Origin: 3107 sp965216225
GTDB lineage: Bacteria > Pseudomonadota > Alphaproteobacteria > Rhodobacterales > Rhodobacteraceae
Assembly: GCA_965216225.1 (NCBI GenBank)
Contig: CBDCFF010000003.1
Location: 1 to 29,602 of the forward strand
DNA: 29,602 nt
Direction of reading: 5' to 3'
Translations under genes and position numbers: made by a program
Notes under the pieces: generated by a model
What the model saw: only the letters and a program-made list of their open reading frames with translations
Told to the model about the DNA's origin: nothing
The model's database searches: none
Shown: one piece after another, positions 1-7,153 of the stretch
Position numbering within the stretch: the stretch's first letter is position 1
How the letters are laid out: every line of letters starts with the position of its first letter

Positions 1-5
1 TGAGC

Positions 6-437
6 CTAGTCATCATCCATCAGCTTTTCCATGGCGTCGATCATGCGGCGCAGCCTCGGGATATTCTTCTTGTCCACGGCTGCGTTGACAATCAGGGTCT
101 TGCCGCGAATCGTCACGGCGACATCATTGTGTTTCAGGTGGGAAAAGACGCCCCTCGGATCCTTTGCATTCCGCTGAATGTCGGGAGAGGTCACATAGGC
201 TTCATCGCTTTCCGACAATCCCGCCGCCTTTTGCGTCGGCATCGGATGGCCGGTGATTTCGGAAATCGCGATGAGTTCGGAGGCCGATATGGCACGGGTG
301 CCAGCCACCATCTTGTTGACCTTGGAACGATCCATCGACATGTGCAGCCTGCGCCCGAGCGCCTCGGCGAGTTGGGCCTGTTTCATACCGCTGTGCCGCA
401 GCGCCTGCGCCAGCCATTTGCTTAAACGTTCGTCCAT
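6..437 (-). CDS. XRE-family helix-turn-helix transcriptional regulator
   Basis: A 143-residue protein with an N-terminal Cro/CI-type helix-turn-helix at about residues 8-60 (KQAQLAEALG ... DRSKVNKMVAGTRAISASEL), where the second segment reads like a recognition helix. The C-terminal 80 residues (about 65-143) form a basic domain of unknown type ending in DAMEKLMDDD; no catalytic motif or membrane segment is visible. The role is inferred to be a small DNA-binding repressor. Stop (TAG) and start are both inside the window, so the gene is complete. The start is supported by a promoter 20-48 bases upstream whose -35 box lies in an inverted repeat, which suggests autoregulation. No partner gene is visible downstream because the window begins there. 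What it controls is unknown. Confidence 0.85.
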   Translation of the reverse strand: MDERLSKWLAQALRHSGMKQAQLAEALGRRLHMSMDRSKVNKMVAGTRAISASELIAISEITGHPMPTQKAAGLSESDEAYVTSPDIQRNAKDPRGVFSHLKHNDVAVTIRGKTLIVNAAVDKKNIPRLRRMIDAMEKLMDDD

Positions 438-456
438 TCACGCACACCCGAACGCC

Positions 457-493
457 AGAATATGTGCAAACTACCAGCGTGACATTCGCTGGT
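457..493 (-). promoter_or_regulatory. Candidate promoter with operator-like inverted repeat for the XRE gene
   Basis: Read on the minus strand, ATGTCA (480-485) and TATTCT (457-462) are separated by exactly 17 bases and match 4 of 6 consensus positions each. A perfect 7-base inverted repeat, ACCAGCG at 473-479 and CGCTGGT at 487-493, brackets the -35 hexamer. This placement is typical of an autorepressing HTH regulator, but binding by the adjacent protein is inference. Confidence 0.5.
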
Positions 494-572
494 CTGTGGC
501 TAAAATCGCAACACGAAGCCAGGTGCGCGGCGCGGGCAGGCCGCTTCCGGGCGTTTCACATCAAGACCGCAC

Positions 573-601
573 TTGAATTCATCCGGCATGTGGCGTAATC
601 G
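573..601 (+). promoter_or_regulatory. Candidate promoter of tRNA-Trp
   Basis: TTGAAT (573-578), a 17-base spacer, and TAATCG (596-601) lie just upstream of the tRNA. Transcription would start a few bases before the mature 5' end at 614. The -10 match is weak, so the call rests on spacing and position. Confidence 0.45.
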
Positions 602-613
602 GATCCCGGCCTC

Positions 614-689
614 AGGGGTGTAGCTCAGTTGGTAGAGCATCGGTCTCCAAAACCGAGTGTCGGGGGTTCGAGCCCCTCCGCCCCTGCCA
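614..689 (+). tRNA. tRNA-Trp (anticodon CCA)
   Basis: A full cloverleaf of 76 bases can be folded by eye. The acceptor stem AGGGGTG (614-620) pairs with CGCCCCT (679-685), followed by discriminator G and an encoded CCA (687-689). The anticodon stem TCGGT/ACCGA encloses the loop CTCCAAA with anticodon CCA at 647-649, which reads UGG. The T arm carries TTCGAGC. In many proteobacteria tRNA-Trp precedes secE-nusG; no such genes follow here. Confidence 0.97.
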
Positions 690-757
690 GGGCCGGTCAA
701 TCGTTGGCGTCGCGCCCGGACATTGCGGAAAAATGGCCGCCAGCAAGGCGCTTTGTG

Positions 758-791
758 CGGCATTTTGCCCGTGCGCCCGTGCAAAATGCCG
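758..791. repeat. 11-base perfect inverted repeat
   Basis: CGGCATTTTGC (758-768) and its exact reverse complement (781-791) are separated by 12 bases. It lies in a 273-base stretch between the two tRNA genes (690-962) in which I see no credible gene. It could be a transcription terminator for tRNA-Trp, although no T-run follows, or a protein-binding site. Confidence 0.5.
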
Positions 792-962
792 GTATTCCGC
801 TGAGTCGGTCGCAACGAATTTCGCACGATTCCGGCCGGAGACATGACTTTCGGGTCGTGTCCAGGTCTGAAATCCAGTCAACCCGCAGGCACATGACCAT
901 GGCCCCGCTGTTTGCGGATCAAACCCGGGGGACCGGGGGATATTCGCGGCAAACAGGCGATA

Positions 963-1039
963 TGGCGCACCCGACAGGATTCGAACCTGTGACCTTCGGC
1001 TTCGGAGGCCGACACTCTATCCAGCTGAGCTACGGGTGC
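963..1039 (-). tRNA. tRNA-Arg (anticodon CCG)
   Basis: On the minus strand a 77-base cloverleaf starts at 1039 with acceptor GCACCCG, paired to CGGGTGC (967-973), then discriminator G and encoded CCA (963-965). The anticodon loop CTCCGAA (1001-1007) gives anticodon CCG, which reads the arginine codon CGG. The T loop TTCGAAT is canonical. It lies 136 bases downstream of sufS on the same strand, so it may be co-transcribed with the suf locus or have its own promoter; none stands out. Confidence 0.97.
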
Positions 1040-1175
1040 CCTGATGTTCATCCACGTCCGTCTTCACTGGCGGATCGCGGTTTGCACCCTCAAAGGGCAG
1101 CACTGCATCCTGCCGGGCCGAAGGCGCCTCTGGCCGGGGATATAGAGCATTGCGCCGCACCCTGCAATCGCCAAT

Positions 1176-2396
1176 TCACCCGAGCAGATCATTGCACAGT
1201 TCAAGCGCGTCGATAAGCACATCCACCTCCTCGACCGTGTTGTAAAGACCGAAAGACGCCCTTGCCGTGGCGGTGACGCCCAGATGCTGCATGAGCGGTT
1301 GCGCGCAATGATGACCGGCGCGAACGGCGACCCCCCTCTTGTCGAGGATTGTCGAAACATCATGGGCATGGGCGGCACCGTTCAGGGTGAATGAAAAGAT
1401 CGCCCCCCTGGTCGCCGACATTCCCTGAACATTCAGCCAGTTCAGCCCGCCCAGACGCGCCCGCGCATAGTCGCGCAGGCTCCGCTCATGCCGGGCGATA
1501 TGGTCCATGCCCAGACCCGTCATGTAGTCCAGCGCCGCGCCCAGCCCGATCATCTGCACGATTGCGGGCGTCCCGGCCTCGAACTTCATTGGCGGGGCGT
1601 TATAGGTGATGGCCTCGCGCCGCACCTCCCGGATCATGTCGCCGCCACCCATGAACGGCCGCATCTCGGCCAGACGCTCGTCCCGCACATAAATTGCGCC
1701 GGACCCGGATGGACCATAGAGCTTGTGACCGGTAATGGCGTAGAAGTCGCACCCGATGTCCCGAACATCCACCGGCATGTGTACCGCCGCCTGCGATCCA
1801 TCGACCAGCACCGGCACGCCCCGGGCACGGGCGCTGTCGCAGATTGCCTTGACATCCACGACGGTGCCCAGAACGTTTGACATGTGCGTCACCGCGATCA
1901 GCCTTGTGCGCGGCCCGATCGCCTCTAGCATCTTCTGCGGGTCGAGATCGCCATTCACATCCACCTCGACCCATTTCAGAACCACGCCCTGCCGTTCGCG
2001 CAGGAAATGCCAGGGCACGATATTTGCGTGATGCTCCATGACCGACAGGATGATCTCGTCGCCCGCTTCGAACTGCGGCATGGCCCAGCCATAGGCGATC
2101 ATGTTGATGCCTTCGGTGGCGCCGCCATTCATGATGATGCGATTTTCATCCCCGGCGTTCAGAAACCGCGCAATCTTGCCGCGCACGGCCTCATAGTTTT
2201 CGGTCGCGATGTTCGACAATGTATGCAATCCGCGGTGGACATTGGAATATTCCTCGGAATAGGCCCTGTTCACGGCGTTGATCACCACCTGCGGCTTCTG
2301 CGCCGAAGCGCCATTGTCAAGATAGACGAGCGGTTTGCCGTTCACCCGGCGCGACAGGATCGGAAAGTCCCTGCGGATTGCGGTAACGTCGTACAT
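1176..2396 (-). CDS. sufS: SufS cysteine desulfurase (class II)
   Basis: PLP-dependent enzyme that takes sulfur from cysteine, giving alanine and an enzyme persulfide for Fe-S assembly on SufBCD. About 406 residues, the usual SufS length. Visible landmarks: HHANIVPW near 122-129 (PLP stacking), the PLP lysine in ITGHKLYGPSG at about K225, and the active-site cysteine in RAGHHCAQP at about C364, in the short loop typical of SufS rather than IscS. I start at the ATG at 2396, one base after the stop of the preceding gene and behind a GGGGGG ribosome site; a TTG six codons upstream is less likely. It is the last protein gene of the locus. No sufE, sufA or sufT is seen beside it, so the sulfur acceptor partner must be elsewhere. 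Confidence 0.97.
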   Translation of the reverse strand: MYDVTAIRRDFPILSRRVNGKPLVYLDNGASAQKPQVVINAVNRAYSEEYSNVHRGLHTLSNIATENYEAVRGKIARFLNAGDENRIIMNGGATEGINMIAYGWAMPQFEAGDEIILSVMEHHANIVPWHFLRERQGVVLKWVEVDVNGDLDPQKMLEAIGPRTRLIAVTHMSNVLGTVVDVKAICDSARARGVPVLVDGSQAAVHMPVDVRDIGCDFYAITGHKLYGPSGSGAIYVRDERLAEMRPFMGGGDMIREVRREAITYNAPPMKFEAGTPAIVQMIGLGAALDYMTGLGMDHIARHERSLRDYARARLGGLNWLNVQGMSATRGAIFSFTLNGAAHAHDVSTILDKRGVAVRAGHHCAQPLMQHLGVTATARASFGLYNTVEEVDVLIDALELCNDLLG

Positions 2397-2397
2397 G

Positions 2398-3003
2398 TCA
2401 GCCCCCCAGGCCAAAAACGCTGACGATCATGACCATTGCCAGAAGAAACAGACCCATGCCGATAAGCAACGCCAGAAACAGCAACAGCAGGGCGTTGCCT
2501 GTCGGAATGTCACCAAGCGCGACCGCAGCGAAACCGGCGACGAGCCAGACGAGATAAAGCTGGGCAATCGCCAGAAGATAGCTGGCCAGAACCGGGTTCA
2601 CCAGAAAAACCGCAATGGCGGCCGTCATGAACAGCGTCGCCATTGCGCGATACAGGATCAGAGCCAGAAGAATATCGTGGAATCGTTCTGCCCGAACCGG
2701 GGCGTCAAGGCCAAGCTGGCCCAGTACCCAGGCGACAACCGGCAAAAGCATCGCCTTGGTCGCGGCGATTGAAAACGGCGACGGCACTTCCAGCCGGATT
2801 TCCAGCGCGGGCGCATATCCCGAAAGCAGCGAGAGCATGACATAATCGGCGATTGCATTGAGTATGACAATCACGCCGAACAGCAGCCAGACGGATCGCG
2901 CGTCGAGCCCGAGACACAGCATGTGGCGCATACCGGTCCGGGGCTGTCTGAACAGGATGGCCGCAAGCGCCCTTGCATCGGCGCCGGGTGACGCGCCGCT
3001 CAT
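2398..3003 (-). CDS. YIP1-family-like integral membrane protein (second of pair)
   Basis: A 201-residue hydrophobic protein with about five likely membrane segments: roughly residues 36-60 (SVWLLFGVIVILNAIADYVM), 77-97, 108-132, 137-160 and 170-197. An N-terminal polar stretch of about 30 residues precedes them. Architecture and the paired context suggest the YIP1 domain family, but family assignment is from general resemblance only. It overlaps the upstream membrane gene by four bases (ATGA) and ends one base before sufS, so the two membrane proteins are translated with sufD and sufS. A link to Fe-S assembly is suggested only by the operon; no cysteine or histidine motif for metal is evident. 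Confidence 0.85.
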   Translation of the reverse strand: MSGASPGADARALAAILFRQPRTGMRHMLCLGLDARSVWLLFGVIVILNAIADYVMLSLLSGYAPALEIRLEVPSPFSIAATKAMLLPVVAWVLGQLGLDAPVRAERFHDILLALILYRAMATLFMTAAIAVFLVNPVLASYLLAIAQLYLVWLVAGFAAVALGDIPTGNALLLLFLALLIGMGLFLLAMVMIVSVFGLGG

Positions 3004-3527
3004 TTGTCGGCGCCCGCCGCAGCGCCGGTTGGCAAGGCCCCGGTCCCGGCAAAGCCTTCGGCCACCCGCAGCGCCGCGATCCAGAGATACAGAAAGACCA
3101 TTCCGGCAATCACCGAAACTAGGGACAATGCCGGCCCCGAAGCAATGAACCCCGCCACGAGCCCTTGCAGCAACATCGCCGGACTGATCGCCAGGATCGA
3201 CCAGAACAGCGCAAGGCGCGCGGATCGCAACGTTCCACGCCCCCCGAAAAACCGGGCGACAATGCGCGACAGCGCCGCCAGCGCGTAAAACAGCAGCGGT
3301 GCCATGAAAACCGCGCCCACAAATGCGCCCCCGGCGAGTGAGGAAAATTCCTCGCCGGTCAGATGCGCCTGCCGCGACAATACCGGCAGGCGGGCGACAA
3401 ACATCAGGAAACAGCCGGCCATCAGACAGACAAGGGCGCGCTCCTCCGCCGCGCCACTGGCCAGTATCCGCGCCATGACACGACCGGGCGCGCGATACGC
3501 CTCGACAATATCGCGAAAGACCGCCAT
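3000..3527 (-). CDS. YIP1-family-like integral membrane protein (first of pair)
   Basis: A 175-residue membrane protein that begins with a polar region (MAVFRDIVEAYRAPG) containing the short helix seen at the start of many YIP1-type bacterial proteins. Likely membrane spans lie at about 30-50, 64-92, 105-125 and 128-152, and the C-terminus is a short Ala/Gly-rich tail. It starts four bases after the sufD stop and overlaps the next membrane gene by four bases. The two look like adjacent paralogues or obligate partners. Function is unknown; the position inside the SUF operon is the only clue. Confidence 0.85.
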   Translation of the reverse strand: MAVFRDIVEAYRAPGRVMARILASGAAEERALVCLMAGCFLMFVARLPVLSRQAHLTGEEFSSLAGGAFVGAVFMAPLLFYALAALSRIVARFFGGRGTLRSARLALFWSILAISPAMLLQGLVAGFIASGPALSLVSVIAGMVFLYLWIAALRVAEGFAGTGALPTGAAAGADK

Positions 3528-3531
3528 CAGG

Positions 3532-4827
3532 TCACGACCGCCGACGCAACAACCATGCCCGCAACCGCTCGGTCAGATCGTCACGCAAAATCCCGTCCTC
3601 GATCTCCTCCAGCGCCTCGGCAAGAAATGCCGACACCAGCAGGTCTTGCGCCTCGACCCGTGGCACCCCGCGCGAACACAGGTAAAACAGCGCCTCCTCA
3701 TCAATAGCGCCGGTGGTGGAGCCATGCGAACAGGCCACATCGTCGGCATGGATTTCAAGCTCGGGCTTGGCAAGGAACCGGCTGTCTCCATCCAGCAGCA
3801 GGGCCTGGCTGATTTGATACCCGTCGGTCTTTTGCGCACCGGGCCTGACCAGTATCTTGCCCTGAAACACCCCCGTCGCGCCGTTGCGCAGCACTTTCTT
3901 GAACACCTGACGGCTTTCGCAACTCACGGCGTCATGGGTGATGAAAACCGTATCGTCATGATGGAAATCCCCATCGCCAAGCGCGGCCCCGGCAACATGG
4001 GCCACCGCGTTGTCGCCGGTCAGTTCCAGCACCATTTCGTTGCGTGTCAGGACGCCATTCGCGGTGAGGGTGAAGCTCTTGAACGTGCCGGCCCCCGACA
4101 GCCTTGCAAAAAGGTGCGTGACCGCGCGGCGTTCGTGGTCGCGTCCCTGTGCGCGGACATGGTGGAACGCGCCAGAGGCCGCCACGTCCACCTCCATGCA
4201 GCCGTTGAACCTCGCCGCCGCCGGGCCATTCTCCAGCAATGTCAGAGAGGCGCCCGCCTCTATCCGCACGAGGTTGTGCAGGATCGCATCGGAATGTTCC
4301 GAATCGTGCAGGTAGACCAGGTTGACCGGCCGGGAAACCGCCGCCGTCGCACGGATCACCACGCCGTCACCGGCACAGGCGGTATTCAGCGCCGCCAGAG
4401 GCCGGGCGACCGGGCTTTGCCCGCGGGCCTCCAGTATGCCGTAAAGGTCTTTCGCCCAATGGATGTCCGTGTTCAGCGCATCCCTCAGACGCTCAACCTC
4501 CAGACCTTCGCCGGTCAGGTCGTCAGAGGCTTCGGCGTCGAACACACCATCCACGAAAACGATCTTCAGGCGGTCGATCGCATCGAAAACCGGGCGTTCC
4601 TCGCTGTTGTCAAACACTGCGGCCGCCGGGGCCAGCGGTTGGACCAGCGTATCGGGTGGCGTGAATTTCCAGTATTCGTCACGACGCTCGGGCAATCCCG
4701 TTGCGCGCAGCCGCATGACCGCATCCGCCCGGCGTTTCATTGCCCACGCGGCCCCGTCGGCGGGCGTCGGCAGGACCAGCAGGCGATCTTCCGTCGCGTC
4801 TGATTTTGAATGCGCCAGCACCGACAT
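3532..4827 (-). CDS. sufD: SufD, Fe-S cluster scaffold subunit
   Basis: Component of the SufBC2D scaffold, which builds Fe-S clusters using sulfur from SufS. The 431 residues fit SufD. The N-terminal half contains the RRDEYWKFTP motif (about 47-56) typical of SufD. The C-terminal half is a beta-helix followed by the family core CSHGSTTGAIDEEALFYLCS and the helix EALEEIEDGILRDDLTERL. The histidine in CSHGST lies where SufD contributes a residue at the SufB-SufD interface, by family knowledge. Its start codon overlaps the sufC stop by one base (TAATG), a sign of translational coupling. Confidence 0.96.
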   Translation of the reverse strand: MSVLAHSKSDATEDRLLVLPTPADGAAWAMKRRADAVMRLRATGLPERRDEYWKFTPPDTLVQPLAPAAAVFDNSEERPVFDAIDRLKIVFVDGVFDAEASDDLTGEGLEVERLRDALNTDIHWAKDLYGILEARGQSPVARPLAALNTACAGDGVVIRATAAVSRPVNLVYLHDSEHSDAILHNLVRIEAGASLTLLENGPAAARFNGCMEVDVAASGAFHHVRAQGRDHERRAVTHLFARLSGAGTFKSFTLTANGVLTRNEMVLELTGDNAVAHVAGAALGDGDFHHDDTVFITHDAVSCESRQVFKKVLRNGATGVFQGKILVRPGAQKTDGYQISQALLLDGDSRFLAKPELEIHADDVACSHGSTTGAIDEEALFYLCSRGVPRVEAQDLLVSAFLAEALEEIEDGILRDDLTERLRAWLLRRRS

Positions 4828-5582
4828 TACGCCTCCTCCCCCAGAATATCGGCATAACCGTTATGTTCAACCTCCAGCGCCAGTTCCGGCCCGCCGGTCC
4901 TGATGATCCGGCCGTCCGCCATGATATGCACCACGTCGGGCCTGACATGATCCAGAAGACGTTGATAATGGGTAATGACCAGAAAGGCGCGGCCTTTGTC
5001 GCGCAGTTCGTTGACGCCATCGGCGACCAGTTTCATCGCATCCACATCCAGGCCCGAATCCGTCTCGTCCAGAATGCAGAGCTTCGGTTCCAGAATGGCC
5101 ATTTGCAGGATTTCGCTGCGTTTCTTTTCACCGCCGGAAAAACCGACATTGACAGGCCGCCTGAGCAGATCCTGCCCGATCTTCAGCGTCTTCGCCTTTT
5201 CGCGGATCAGTTTCAGAAAATCCGCCGCCGATATTTCCTCTTCACCGCGCGCCTTGCGCTGCGCGTTCAGCGCCGTGCGAAGAAAGACCATGCTGCCGAC
5301 GCCAGGGATTTCCACCGGATACTGAAAGGCCAGGAAAACACCCGCAGCCGCGCGTTTCTCGGGTTCCATTTCCAGAATATCCTCGCCGTTCAGCGTGGCG
5401 GAGCCTTCGGTGACCTGATAACCGGCGCGGCCCGACAGGACATAGGCCGTCGTGGATTTGCCAGAGCCGTTGGGCCCCATGATGGCGTGTACCTCGCCCG
5501 CGTTCACCATCAGGTCAACGCCTTTCAGTATCCGCTTGTCCTCTTCTTCGAGTTTGACGTGCAGGTTTTTGATTTCAAGCAT
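4827..5582 (-). CDS. sufC: SufC, ABC-type ATPase of the SUF scaffold
   Basis: Cytosolic ABC ATPase whose ATP-driven dimerisation reshapes the SufBD scaffold during cluster formation. The 251 residues show Walker A GPNGSGKST (36-44), the Q-loop in FLAFQYPVEIPGV, signature FSGGEKKR (148-155), Walker B CILDETDSGLD (about 169-179) and the H-loop in VITHYQRLL. The DETDSGLD and FSGGEKKR forms are the SufC-specific variants. It precedes sufD with a one-base overlap and follows the 205-aa membrane gene after a 165-base gap holding a short GCAGAC repeat. Confidence 0.97.
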   Translation of the reverse strand: MLEIKNLHVKLEEEDKRILKGVDLMVNAGEVHAIMGPNGSGKSTTAYVLSGRAGYQVTEGSATLNGEDILEMEPEKRAAAGVFLAFQYPVEIPGVGSMVFLRTALNAQRKARGEEEISAADFLKLIREKAKTLKIGQDLLRRPVNVGFSGGEKKRSEILQMAILEPKLCILDETDSGLDVDAMKLVADGVNELRDKGRAFLVITHYQRLLDHVRPDVVHIMADGRIIRTGGPELALEVEHNGYADILGEEA

Positions 5583-5711
5583 TTTTCATCTCTTCTTCAT
5601 CCGGGCGGCCCGGCGGGTTTGCGGTTCACGGGCGAGGGCCCGCAGCGTTCGGGTGTTCGGAACATGCGCGGCAGGTCCGGGCAAGGGTGAAAGACACCAC
5701 AGGCGGGATCA

Positions 5712-5742
5712 GCGTCTTCAGCGCAGACGCAGACGCAGACGC
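5712..5742. repeat. Short GCAGAC tandem repeat with small hairpin, between the 205-aa gene and sufC
   Basis: GCAGAC occurs three times in a row (5723-5740) just after the stop of the 205-aa gene. GCGTCT at 5712-5717 can pair with AGACGC of the repeat. The rest of the 165-base gap up to sufC shows no gene. It may be a slippage-generated microsatellite or a processing/attenuation structure in the operon mRNA. Confidence 0.4.
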
Positions 5743-5747
5743 GGGCG

Positions 5748-6365
5748 TTATTGCGGTATCGGGGCCTGCGGCAGCGGAATTTCCCCGCTGACCGGCATGG
5801 GCGGTTCGTGAACCGTGGCGTCTGCGGGCATCAGGGCGTGGAAGGCGAAACTGTTGCGTTCGGTCGAGGCGATGATCTGATCGACCCAATCCTGCGAGAA
5901 CGCGGCGGACCAGAGGTCCGGCGTCACATGCACAAGGTTGTGCATGGCTCCGGCCATCAGATACACGCCCATCGCCGCCGAAGCCATGTGATAGTTGCAG
6001 CGATAGCGCAGAACAAAACAGCCCGTCAGCGCCAGCAGCACGGCCGGGCCGATATATGCCGTCAGCGCCATGCGTTGCCCCAGCCCGGTTTCGGCAAGCG
6101 CCGCCAGATGAAAAACGCCGATCCGCGCGATAACCGTTGCCATCGCCCCGATTGCCATCGCCGCGGCAATCCCCAATGGAATTGCAAGGAGCCTGGACAG
6201 CAGCGATGCCCCCTTGCGCACGGACGCAGCCGCCATGTGCAGCGCGCCGCCCGGCGCCGTCGTTTCCTCGATGCCACAGACGATTTGCCCAAAGGTGTGT
6301 CCCTGCCCGCGATTTATCCGCCTGAGCCGGTTGCGAAATACCCGCAGTTGATCCGCCCGTGCCAT
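5748..6365 (-). CDS. Uncharacterised 205-aa membrane protein within the SUF locus
   Basis: I do not recognise a named family. A basic N-terminal segment (residues 1-50; RVFRNRLRRINRG) is followed by three probable membrane spans at about 55-82 (LLSRLLAIPLGIAAAMAIGA), 100-120 and 127-147, with CFVLRYRCNYH between the last two. The acidic and proline-rich tail ends in PLPQAPIPQ. The start is supported by GGGAGG about 10 bases upstream. It lies on the same strand between the YbjQ-type gene and sufC, separated from the former by 204 bases containing a hairpin, so it may begin a separately controlled part of the locus. The CNYH..HNLVH region could bind metal or heme, but that is speculation. Confidence 0.75.
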   Translation of the reverse strand: MARADQLRVFRNRLRRINRGQGHTFGQIVCGIEETTAPGGALHMAAASVRKGASLLSRLLAIPLGIAAAMAIGAMATVIARIGVFHLAALAETGLGQRMALTAYIGPAVLLALTGCFVLRYRCNYHMASAAMGVYLMAGAMHNLVHVTPDLWSAAFSQDWVDQIIASTERNSFAFHALMPADATVHEPPMPVSGEIPLPQAPIPQ

Positions 6366-6484
6366 TTACAGTGCCTCCCGCATACAAGATCACGCGCATG
6401 GATTGCACGGAACTGTGGTGCGAAAAGGGCAATTTCGCGGAAGAGTCCTGAAAGATGGCGTTCACTTGCGTCTCGGCAAAACTG

Positions 6485-6507
6485 TCCGGGCGAAAAGAAA
6501 GCCCGGA
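6485..6507 (-). terminator. Hairpin inside the SUF locus, possible attenuator or terminator
   Basis: TCCGGGC (6485-6491) and GCCCGGA (6501-6507) form a perfect 7-base stem with a 9-base loop, about 65 bases downstream of the ybjQ-like stop. On the minus strand it is followed by CAGTTTT, a short T-rich run. It could lower transcription of the sufC half relative to the sufB half, or mark a processing site. Confidence 0.4.
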
Positions 6508-6569
6508 AAACCGGATGCGCCGGTCGGGATCGTCGCAGGGATTGATGTTCTCTCTTCGCCCATTTCCGG

Positions 6570-6896
6570 TTACTCCTGAACAACCGCCAGAACGACCGCC
6601 GTGCCGGACGCAGAGACCATCAGCATCGTGCCATTGACGACTTCGTAATCCAGATCGACCCCGACCACCGCATTCGCGCCTTTGGCGGCGGCGCGCGCCT
6701 CCATCTCTGACAACGCGGTTTCGCGGGCATCCTGCAATTTGGTTTCATAGGCGCCGGAGCGCCCGCCCACAATATCCGTCACCGCCGCGAAAATGTCACG
6801 CACCACATTCGCGCCCATGATCGCCTCGCCCACGACGATGCCTTTGTACCCGGTGATCCGGCGGCCTTCGATATTCGGGGTTGTGGTGATGATCAT
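6570..6896 (-). CDS. YbjQ/UPF0145-family protein
   Basis: A 108-residue protein matching the YbjQ family (heavy-metal-binding domain, formerly DUF74). It opens with IITTTPNIEGRRITGYKGIVVGEAI, then GRSGAYETKLQDARETALSEM, then KGANAVVGVDLDYEV and a C-terminal beta-rich GTMLMVSASGTAVVL. The family forms pentameric rings; its biochemical role is not settled. Length is that of the family. It overlaps the preceding 86-aa gene by four bases (ATGA), so both are co-translated with sufB. Presence in the SUF locus fits the suggested link to metal but does not prove one. Confidence 0.9.
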   Translation of the reverse strand: MIITTTPNIEGRRITGYKGIVVGEAIMGANVVRDIFAAVTDIVGGRSGAYETKLQDARETALSEMEARAAAKGANAVVGVDLDYEVVNGTMLMVSASGTAVVLAVVQE

Positions 6897-7153
6897 CGGT
6901 TTTTCCCTGTGCCTGCGGGGCTCGGATACAGCCTCTTTCCATCCGGCACACCCATGGTGTCAAAACATTCCATGATAGCGTCGCGAATTTCACCCTTCGG
7001 GCATGGCACGATGCGCGGCTCATCATTCCTGTTCAGTTCGGGATGCGGAACGCCTGTTGCAATCGCCTTGCAATGCGCAATCCAGCAGGTGTGACTTATC
7101 CTGAATTTCCTGTGCTCTTCAACCCAGCGAATAACATCGTCATATGTCGGCAT
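6893..7153 (-). CDS. Small Cys/His-rich protein downstream of sufB
   Basis: An 86-residue soluble protein with four cysteines and several histidines: HTCWIAHCK (C23, C28), IVPCPKG (C51) and MECFDTMG (C63). The TCWIA.xK ... NR ... PCP pattern reminds me of small uncharacterised proteins found widely in proteobacteria, with no function I can name. The ATG at 7153 overlaps the sufB stop (TGATG); a GTG one codon earlier is possible. It also overlaps the ybjQ-like gene by four bases. Tight coupling to sufB and the cysteine spacing make a metal- or cluster-binding role worth testing, but nothing in the sequence proves it. Confidence 0.85.
   Translation of the reverse strand: MPTYDDVIRWVEEHRKFRISHTCWIAHCKAIATGVPHPELNRNDEPRIVPCPKGEIRDAIMECFDTMGVPDGKRLYPSPAGTGKNR

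Noticed and set aside
614..1039. tRNA genes as attachment sites of an integrated island
   Set aside because: No integrase gene and no repeated tRNA 3' end were seen nearby.
629..1216. 195-codon plus-strand frame across the two tRNA genes
   Set aside because: It runs through both tRNAs, and parts such as HPTGFEPVTFGFGGRHS are simply tRNA sequence translated.
3304..4803. Long plus-strand open frame (499 codons) opposite sufD
   Set aside because: It is the antisense shadow of sufD; GC-rich codon bias keeps the opposite frame open, and the peptide has low-complexity Arg/Gln/His composition with no domain.
5626..6465. 279-codon minus-strand frame overlapping the 205-aa gene
   Set aside because: The 205-aa frame has coherent membrane helices and a good ribosome site; this one is an Arg/Gly-rich overlap in another phase.
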